64,000 bases of DNA from Brachypterus glaber. Lineage: Eukaryota > Arthropoda > Insecta > Coleoptera > Kateretidae. The translations under genes and the position numbers were made by a program. Shown here one piece after another: positions 56,189 to 64,000 of this stretch. Each line of letters opens with the position of its first letter. Position 1 is the first letter of the stretch. The stretch spans positions 31,127,667 through 31,191,666 of the forward strand of contig OY294051.1 of the NCBI GenBank assembly GCA_958510825.1, written 5' to 3'. Under the pieces are notes generated by a model. That model was not told where the DNA came from, did no database searches, and was given only the letters and a program-made list of their open reading frames with translations.

Positions 56189-56748
56189 CTGTAATGTTTG
56201 TTTAATAGACAATAAATTTATATTTTGGAGAGATAACAATTTTTTCTATGGTTTATTTAAATCAACTCCAATATGAGTAAGGATCAAGAATTTCTTAATT
56301 TGATTAATGCTAGTCGTAGCAAAAAGATCCGATGGTACAAAGAACTGAACTACGCCAGGAAAAATAATTTGTTTATAAATTTAAAAAACTTGAAAATGAC
56401 TTTATGTTAAAAAAGTCGAAACAATTGTCGCTGTAATGTTTGTTTAATAGACAATAAATTTATATTTTGGAGAGATAACAATTTTTTCTATGGTTTATTT
56501 AAATCAACTCCAATATGAGTAAGGATCAAGAATTTCTTAATTTGATTAATGCTAGTCGTAGCAAAAAGATCCGATGGTACAAAGAACTGAACTACGCCAG
56601 GAAAAATAATTTGTTTATAAATTTAAAAAACTTGAAAATGACTTTATGTTAAAAAAGTCGAAACAATTGTCGCTGTAATGTTTGTTTAATAGACAATAAA
56701 TTTATATTTTGGAGAGATAACAATTTTTTCTATGGTTCACTATATTTT

Positions 56749-59480
56749 GCTATAAAATTGTTCACAGTGGCGATTTTAAGAAGGGTCTTGGAGACTATTT
56801 CCCAGAGAAATATTTTTGCAAAAACTTAAAAATGGCGAAGGCGCCCTAATTAAGTTCAAGTACCCTTGATGTCGTGATAAAAGAAACTTATATAAGATAC
56901 CCATTAACTTCTACAGGTCAAAGAAAAGCATGTTAATCTATGTTAATCTTACCTAGTTTTTGTTTTAATATTGTACTGGGTGTCTAAAAAAATTGATTTA
57001 AAGTATTGACATGCAAATGCTCAATTTTTGAACATTTAAATATTTTATTTGACTGTTCTAAAAGAGACACGGTTTTAAAATTTGATAAAAACTAATATGT
57101 ATTCTGAAAAATACTTAAATAGGACCAGGCCCTAATGACCAGTTTTCAAATTTTTCAATATTTCATATTACTATACAATTAAAGTATTTTTTCTTAAAAT
57201 ATTTATATAACAAAAATTAAGAACATATATAATAGGACCTAGGACTTTTTAAATATTTTTTGATTTAATATTAGGTATTTTTTGTAAACTAAATATTAAA
57301 CTTTTTGTTTTATTTATATACATATTTATCTCTTTTTTTTATATTATCCAATTGTATAATATACATATTGTTAAGTTTTTGATTTTGTTAATATCTGTAA
57401 TATTTTGTAAACATGGCTGAAGGACCTCGGTCAGTGGCCTTTTGGGTAACCAATAAAAAACATTATTAATTAATTAAAGTTATTAAAAAATATAAACAGT
57501 TAATTTGTGGGTCCCTAGAGTCTATATAGGTATCATTAAATATTATTTTAGTATTAATATTAGCATTGATTAAGATTTTTTTATTCTTAGTTAATGTTTT
57601 AAGTTCCATTTTAAAGCAAATAAAATTCTCTATTTGACCATATATCTTTTGATTTTTTAAACTTTTTTTTTAGGTTTTCATTTGTCAATTTTTTTTTACT
57701 AAAAATACGATCATAATAGTTAGTTTAAAAGTATAATTGACATATTTGCATCATAAAATAAACCATTTTTCAAAAATTGTATAATTTTTGTGAAGAAAAT
57801 TTCTTTAAAAAATTCCCATTTTCAATCCTATTTTAAGCTCCCAAAAATTGTCTCGAAAAAAAAACGTGCTCCGTTAAAAAAAACATGGCCCCCTGCTCAC
57901 ATTTTACAAGCTAAAAATATCTAATATACCCAAAAACATAGTTTCAGTTGTCTTATTTACGAGTTCAAAATTTCATGTCAATACCTCAACTCATTCAAAA
58001 GTTAAGATAGGGGGGGGGGAACTTTTGGGCAGCACAGTATATTATTATTATATAAGACAGAGAGCGGCGATTGCCGATGTATCAAAAATTTACATATCTT
58101 AAACTATTTTTTCGAAACCCTTAAAAAAATATTATGGAACATATTAGGGAATTCTAAAGAACCATACATATAGGTACCATTTTTTTCGACCAATATTAGC
58201 TTAGAAGGTATTTTTACATTTTTAGTCCTTTTTGCAAATGAGTTGCTCTAAATATACTACAACTTTTTTTACTAGTTGTCCTGGATCTTCTTAAAACAAA
58301 ATTGTCCCGGCCTATTGTGCAGCACCATATTCTATAAATATCAGATTTGGTCCATCTAGAGATTTTTGTAATTAAGTCCTTTTGTCATCATACATAGTCA
58401 CTACAGACTTTTATTTCTCATATCTGCTATTTTCATGAAAATACCATTTTCTATTTAAAATTAGCTAAAAAAAAATGATAACTTATTTCCCAGCCAAATT
58501 TCCATTTGCTTTCATTTTACCTATTTTTTTAATTTAGGTAGTATTATGAAAGCAAATTGGGGCCAAATTTATACACTTTATACCCTGGGTCTTGCTTTAT
58601 TAAAGACTTGAGAGGTTTCATATTTTGGCTACCCCCTAACACCCCCTTATTAGGAGCGAGAACCAGGGTATGTATGAATTTTGCTTCAATTTGCTTACGT
58701 AATACTTGACGCCCCCAAAGCCTCTGAAAAAGCTTTTTTTAAATATTATTGTGCATTTTCAATTTTTTTTTTTTCATATTTTTGCGTTTTATAACGTTTT
58801 ATATTAAAAAAAATATATATAATTTCATGCATAAAAGGGTGTCTTGACCAAGTGCACTTGGTTAGTTGGTTAGCTAGTTGTATCGTAACTCCTGAACCCC
58901 AAAAGCTCAAACCCAGGATCAGTTCTGGCCTCTTCAATCCCAGCATTAAGAAGGAAGGATATAACGTAAACGTACCGTTGACCGACCCCTTAAGAGGTCA
59001 TTCAACTTTAAACTAAAAAAATAAGGATTCTATAAGGCCTAGATTTGTTTTTAAAATTTTATTACCAAATACAATGTATTTTTAATGAAAAAAAAACAAC
59101 CATTTTTTTTTTAAATATCTTTTTATATGGATATTTTTTTCAAAATAATGAAAAAACACGAAAAAACAAAATGACCCAAATTCTGACCAAAAATGACCTT
59201 AAAAAACTAATTACGACTCTTGGTGTCCATATTTACGATTTTAGACTCTAATATCGACTTTTTTGAATTTATTTACGACCATTGTAAGTTTAGGTATTAA
59301 AAATAAAACAATTATTTTGTTAGTTAATTGTAAGTTTAATATTTAATTTTAAAACAACTAAATATGTTGTTGAAAACATAATTTTTGGAAACTGACTAGG
59401 CAAGACTAAGTTAATAATACTTTTTAGGAACATTTAATTGCCACAGAAAATGACAACCCTTACAACAATAATATTAATAC
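56749..59480. other. Long A+T-rich stretch without gene
   Basis: Around 57412-57480, GGCTGAAGGACCTCGGTCAG, GTAACCAATAAAAAAC and an ATTA tail look like a non-LTR retrotransposon 3' end. A run of ten G lies at about 58010-58020 and a palindrome CCAAGTGCACTTGG near 58849. ORFs at 58746 and 59045 have no support. Confidence 0.4.
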
Positions 59481-60395
59481 TTATTTTGGAAATATTATAT
59501 TACCCTGGGATCTTTTGATAGCTTTTATTTCTGGAACATCAAACTGGCCACGTTTGTTCTTAAGTTCTGGAGTATTAATTTTGGAAATGATGTCAATGGT
59601 AGTATATATTAAAAAATCATCTTTTTTGGGTCACTTCCAGTGTGGTCCCGCCATTGCCATTGGCTTTATATTATACCCTTCGTTTGACTCCTCTACTATA
59701 ATGCCTGGGAACATTTCGCCTTCATAATTTAGTATTACGTAATCACTAGGCTTGTATTTAGGGTCTTCATTATCTTTATCCGCAGCCTCAATATTACTTT
59801 CGTCACTATTTTGGTCACTATTTTGGTCACTATTTTCGTTACTATTTTCGTCATCACTATAACTGTCGTCACTACTTTCGTCTCTACGCATTTTCTGGGT
59901 ATGTACTTCTGTAGATTCAATAGTTTTCTTTTTTTTATTTACAATTTTTTTTTGTGTTGCAGCTTTTCTTTTTGCTGCCTTTTCATTTTTTTCGTCCAGC
60001 TTCTTTTTTTTTCTTCTTTTCCTCTTCTTTGATATTCCATGTAACGATCACTTATCGCAACTGTCGGTGTTATTTTTGCCATAACTTTTCGCAATGGTAC
60101 TTTTTTTTATCTATTCCTTCAGGCCAAAATAACGCCGTTTTGAAGGGCGTTGGGATATTTGATGGAATGTTCTCTTTTTCAGGGGTTTTAGATGTCATAT
60201 TCCCTTGATTAGGTGGCAAAACATTATTTTTATTAATGTTTATATCTAACTTATTTTGTATGTTGGAAAGATCTCCAAATATTTCGTTCCCAGTTTGACT
60301 ATTTGTATCTTCAAGGCAAACTTCCTTCGTAGGTTTAACGTTGTCTACTTGTAGGTTAGTAAGATCAATATGTAATTTTTTAGACCAAAAAATTT
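59481..60395 (-). pseudogene. C-terminal part of a pogo/Tigger-like transposase-derived gene, broken
   Basis: Reading the - strand from 60395: a Ser/Asn-rich spacer (QVDNVKPTKEVC...GDLSNIQ), then PFKTALFWPEGIDKKK, then after a frame change KVMAKITPTVAISDRYMEY, a Lys-rich coiled region after a second frame change (LDEKNEKAAKRKAATQKK), an acidic SDQNSDQNSDESN stretch, KYKPSDYVILNYEGEMFPGI, and HWK-stop-PKKDDFLIYTTIDII to a final stop at 59481. The FWP, WKWP-like and small beta-barrel-like parts resemble the tail that follows the DDE domain in many insect pogo/Jerky-like genes. Two frameshifts and one in-frame TGA show decay. No DDE domain is present. Family assignment is from memory of the motif pattern. 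Confidence 0.5.
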
Positions 60396-62591
60396 AAATG
60401 GTTTCAATGTCTGTATTTTTGACTGTTTTGATACGGTTGGTCGGAATTAAAATTTTGGTATACAACGGTCAATGTAATGCCGACCAAATAAATATAAACA
60501 TTTTTGGGTTAAAAATATAAAATTGAATAAAAAATAAATAAATCTAAGATTAAGATACTTTACAGATATTACATATTACCAATAATATAAAATAAGTGTT
60601 ATATATTTTAAAATATAGAGTTTTTTTTATAAACAAAATTTCAAACATTCCAGCGATATATTCCTAATATTATGGATAAAAAGTAATATTTAATAAAAAA
60701 AATAATTTTATATTTAGGGGTCGTAATTTCGTTTTCGTGACTACCACATATATATGACACTATATACAGAAATTGGAATCAAAATGTATTTTTTTTGTCC
60801 GTATTTAATTAAAAATTTGAATGCTTGTTTATTTGAGTATTTCCGACTAGGGGGACGGAATTTTGGACAAGAAAAAAAATGATGAACGTATTTCGCGACC
60901 CAATATAATTCTAGATTTTTAGGTTAAAAGTTTGTTAAACTAGCTAAAAAAGTAGTAAAACTGATATAAAACACTATACACATAATAAATAGCACCAGTA
61001 ATGCATAATTAGTAACTTACCTTTTACAAAAAAACCTTAAGAAAGGTCACCACACCTGTTAACAAATAAGCCTAAAAATTGCACTACTTTCTGCCCTGAC
61101 GCTTAGTTTTTTGTGATTACGCTGTAATGGAGGGGATTTAATATGGCAAATTTGGTGCGTTCAATAAAAGACAACGCACTTTTCTGATATATGCGTTTAA
61201 AAAATACGGTTAATACGCTTAAACGCGTATATTGTTTAAAAAGCGCGAAAAAATCGTGCCCGTCGCATTTACCTGCATGGTCGGCGCTCCGTACCGTTAC
61301 GTTAATCCCGGGTATTTGGAATTGATGGATTGGTCATCAACTCAAATAATCAAACAAATTTTAAGGACCTAAATACTGAATTAGTTTTCTAAAATTTACC
61401 ATAGGGGACGTGAATAAAGTATGTCACACTTTTTTTTGGTAATTTTTGACCCCCTTGTCACATTGAGCCACACAGCACTGACCCTCCCCCCTCCCCCTAT
61501 TGTTACGTCACGTTAAATTATATAAAAAAATGTAAAAATTGTTATTGTATTTTCTTGAAGTTCCTTGAAGTATAAATAGTAAATCGAGGGGAAATTTGTT
61601 CATTAAAAAATGTACATCTGCTTCCAATTTGGTTGTGGAAGTACTTACTAATTTATTTCAAGTACTTCCATGTACTTCCAAGTTTTTTTATGTCACCATG
61701 TACTTCTGCCTCTAAAAAAAAAGTTATACAACTATATTTTACGATTTTAGTAATTTCTAACATCAGTCCTGAAAATCCCAGGATCTACAATTTAATATAA
61801 TACTACACTGACCAAAATAAATTTTATTCCGATAGCCTCAATAATAATACCAAAAAACGATTGATCTATCTTAGCTGAAACACCTGGTATATTCTTTCTT
61901 CACTGGATAACAAGGCTAATTATATTCTGCAAAAAAAATGCAGTAGGTCGAAGTAACAATACTAAAATATAGATACGATCTTTTCTGTAGTAGTATTTAA
62001 AACACAATTTTAAAACCTAACCTCAAAATTTTAATTTAATAAGCTATTTTTTATTTCATAGCTTACTTATAGAAAAACTAACATATAAAACTGGTGTGAA
62101 ATCCTCCTATCATATACAGAAACTATTATCATTTTGTGATATATCATAAAAACACTTGTATAATATGTATAATTAAATTATTATAATATTCATACCTTAA
62201 TACATTAGATTTTTCCTTCAAGAACGTCATGCGTTCTTTTTGTTGTTTGAGCACCATATTGTTGTACAACTCTTAGATTTGGTTCCTTTAGTGAAAGACT
62301 GTCTACGGTACTAATAGTTAAACTGAAATCAAAATACATCAGCATAAATTTGCCATTCGATTAGGTACACAGTTTTTTGTTGACAAGCTCACCAGCTATG
62401 ACTTTGAAGAGCACATTTGAAGAAACATTGTGTCTAATTATTCACTTGCACTGAATAAAGGCCTACATATTATAGAGAGCCACAGAACACAACTCGCACT
62501 AGCCACAAATCACTAACATTTTAAGGTTATGTAAACATTTCGAAATGTTTTGGGCAAACGGCTGTAAAGTCATCTAGATTTTGGCATAATA
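60396..62591. other. A+T-rich stretch without recognised gene
   Basis: Contains tandem TACTTCCA-type words at about 61630-61705, a fragment resembling a GACCCCC...TTGTTACGTCACG TIR end at about 61430-61515, and a GC-richer patch at 61245-61320 with CCCGGG. No ORF with support. Confidence 0.4.
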
Positions 62592-62852
62592 TTAGGCACC
62601 TATAGTGTTTTTTTTATCACAGAATGCAAATTATCCCTACAGGCTCGAAATTTTATTAATTTTATTTAATTTCGCGCGTAATTAATTAGAGCTTCGGTAC
62701 AGGTAAGTAATTTATAATTGCGCTTGCGCAGTGTAGTCATAAAATTAATTAGTTTTCTAGTTAAGTTGAAATTTTCACTACGCCTGCGCAGTATAGACCA
62801 AAAATTAATTATTTTTCTCGTTAGTGTAGTTAATTTTGGTATGAATGCACCA
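62592..62852. repeat. Dispersed repeat N, copy 2
   Basis: Inverse of 50053-50317 with about 95 percent identity by eye. Both copies carry TGCGCAGGCG- and TGCGCAAGCGC-type motifs 57 bp apart. Confidence 0.85.
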
Positions 62853-63486
62853 TTACTGTACTTAATTATAAAACCAAGTTTTAAGTACACCTAATATAAT
62901 TATAAGTTTTAAGTACCCCTAATTATAAACTGTAGGTTTGGACTTTTTATATCCAAGTTTTTTAAAAAATTTAAATATATCTTTTGGTTTACAAGAAATT
63001 TGCACAGGGAGTTTTAACACCCTGCAACGAGAAAATATATTTGTGGTGAATATAATTTTAATCATCAGAAGTAAAAATATATTGCTGGTAACTAAGCTAT
63101 TCTTAATATATTTTTTTAGTTGGTTCGATTCATTTACCAATGTTAATGGTAATATTATAAAGTTTAACTAAGGTAATTAATTCAGCTGATCTTTTGATCA
63201 TTTACCGTTAAATATTCTGGACAAAACCAAATAATTTGTCTATTTAAAGTAAATAGAAGTTTAATTGTCATTATTAAAATTTATTAAATACTTATTTTTA
63301 ATTATCACAAAATATAGACCAGTTATTTTTTTAATAAGTTTAATGAATTTACCATGAATATAAAATTTATTGATGTACGATAAATGTGTTATTGCATATA
63401 TTTGAGGCTCTCATTATTTGAGGCAATTTATATTTACTTGCCCTAACTATTTATAATGTTGGGAAACTGATTATATTTGTTACAAT
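62853..63486. other. Unassigned A+T-rich sequence
   Basis: Opposed ORFs at 62919-63171 lack support. Confidence 0.35.
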
Positions 63487-63615
63487 AGTATATTACGCAC
63501 CGAGTACGCGAACCTAGTTTTTAGTGCACGAGAGTGCGTTTTTTTTTAACGAAGCTTAGCTGAGTAAAAAAGCACCAATATGCACTGAAATGGTTTGCGT
63601 CGAGGTGCGTATACT
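63487..63615. repeat. Hairpin element
   Basis: TAGTATATTACGCACCGAGT / CGAGGTGCGTATACTA and CGCGAACCTAGTTTTTAGTG / CACTGAAATGGTTTGCG pair. About 129 bp. Confidence 0.75.
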
Positions 63616-63750
63616 ATTTTTCCTACGACCTAACACCTAAACATAAAAAAACGCAAAAATTATCTTAAAATTAGTTTTTCAATTTGAGGTTATATGTTTG
63701 ACTTTTACTAACTTTCTTACAGCAGATATGTAAAATCAGCTAAGCGTCAC

Positions 63751-63783
63751 TTCCCATCCGTTGTCATAGGCAACGGATGGGAA
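63751..63783. repeat. 33-bp perfect-stem hairpin
   Basis: TTCCCATCCGTTG and CAACGGATGGGAA around a 7-nt loop (TCATAGG). Confidence 0.92.
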
Positions 63784-64000
63784 ATACGCACTACTTACTA
63801 GGAAAAATATAAAGACCTAAATTACTGTCCTCAATTTACCTAAGGAAATTTTTATTTTATCCATTGTTTATAAATTGTTTCTCTTACCTAGCAACTTGGG
63901 GTAATATTTTTGCCCAAATCTTTTTGAAAATGCAGTTTTTGCACAAAATTTTTACTTTTTAGAGACTGGGTTGTATGGGTTTAACCCGGGATTTAATTGA

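Larger units (their letters stand above)
55243..56737. mobile_element. Inverted 3+3 array of 242-bp hammerhead-like units, inserted as one block
   Basis: 55243-55960 holds three units on the - strand and 55961-56737 three units on the + strand; unit period is 242 bp and the copies look nearly identical. The block is bounded by the 11-bp direct repeat CACTATATTTT (55232-55242 and 56738-56748), so it entered in one event. Each unit has TTGAAAA, T, GACTT-loop-AAGTC, GAAAC, AATTGTC, a hammerhead-like arrangement, overlapping the end of a 45-codon ORF. Unit size, tandem array, hammerhead and variable target duplication together resemble metazoan retrozymes or tandem PLE terminal repeats. The outer sequences GCCTTCGCCATTAA (55093) and AATGGCGAAGGCGCC (56828) are also inverted. 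Confidence 0.82.

Overview
The window looks like nuclear DNA of an arthropod, most likely an insect and possibly a beetle. It is A+T-rich, genes are split by introns with GT..AG borders, and most of the sequence is transposon-derived: tRNA-derived SINEs, Penelope-like elements (PLEs) with hammerhead-like motifs, many TA-flanked MITEs, and foldback elements. Nothing looks bacterial or organellar. The taxon is inferred from gene and repeat style only, without a marker gene.

Host genes. On the + strand at 868-8416 I propose a small split gene. Short in-frame exons at 868-892, 3539-3582, 3635-3683 and 4030-4079 lead to a terminal exon (7964-8416) that ends in an IAP/Mdm2-type RING finger. An alternative terminal exon at 5731-5826 fits the same splice phase. 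On the - strand at 19629-33200 are the last three coding exons of a glycosyltransferase family 92 (GT92, DUF23) gene. Their splice phases match exactly. The 11.4 kb intron carries a 765-bp tandem duplication that copied the DxD-coding end of one exon. Upstream GT92 exons were not found and may lie beyond the window. Between 42 and 64 kb I see no host gene, only a broken pogo/Tigger-like transposase tail (59481-60395, - strand).

Repeats by region. 0-9 kb: hairpin elements, a SINE, a TA-flanked MITE family with a preserved empty site, and a PLE with inverted terminal repeats nested in another repeat. 9-19 kb: several TIR elements. 20-35 kb (GT92 introns): foldback elements, mosaic repeat fragments and tandem blocks. 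35-44 kb: a tandem duplication carrying deleted Tc1/mariner copies, a small element encoding a myristoylation-signal membrane protein, a pure GTAA array of 966 bp, and a foldback element with a 9-bp target duplication. 44-50 kb: Harbinger-type MITEs, one split by a probable solo LTR, a retroposon with a GAA tail, and a SINE. 50-64 kb: a hAT-type MITE, a 1.25-kb TIR element, and a 1.5-kb block of six 242-bp units arranged three plus three in inverted orientation. That block is flanked by an 11-bp target duplication and every unit has a hammerhead-like motif.

The most unusual material is the set of hammerhead-like motifs in four different repeat families, above all the retrozyme-like array at 55243-56737.
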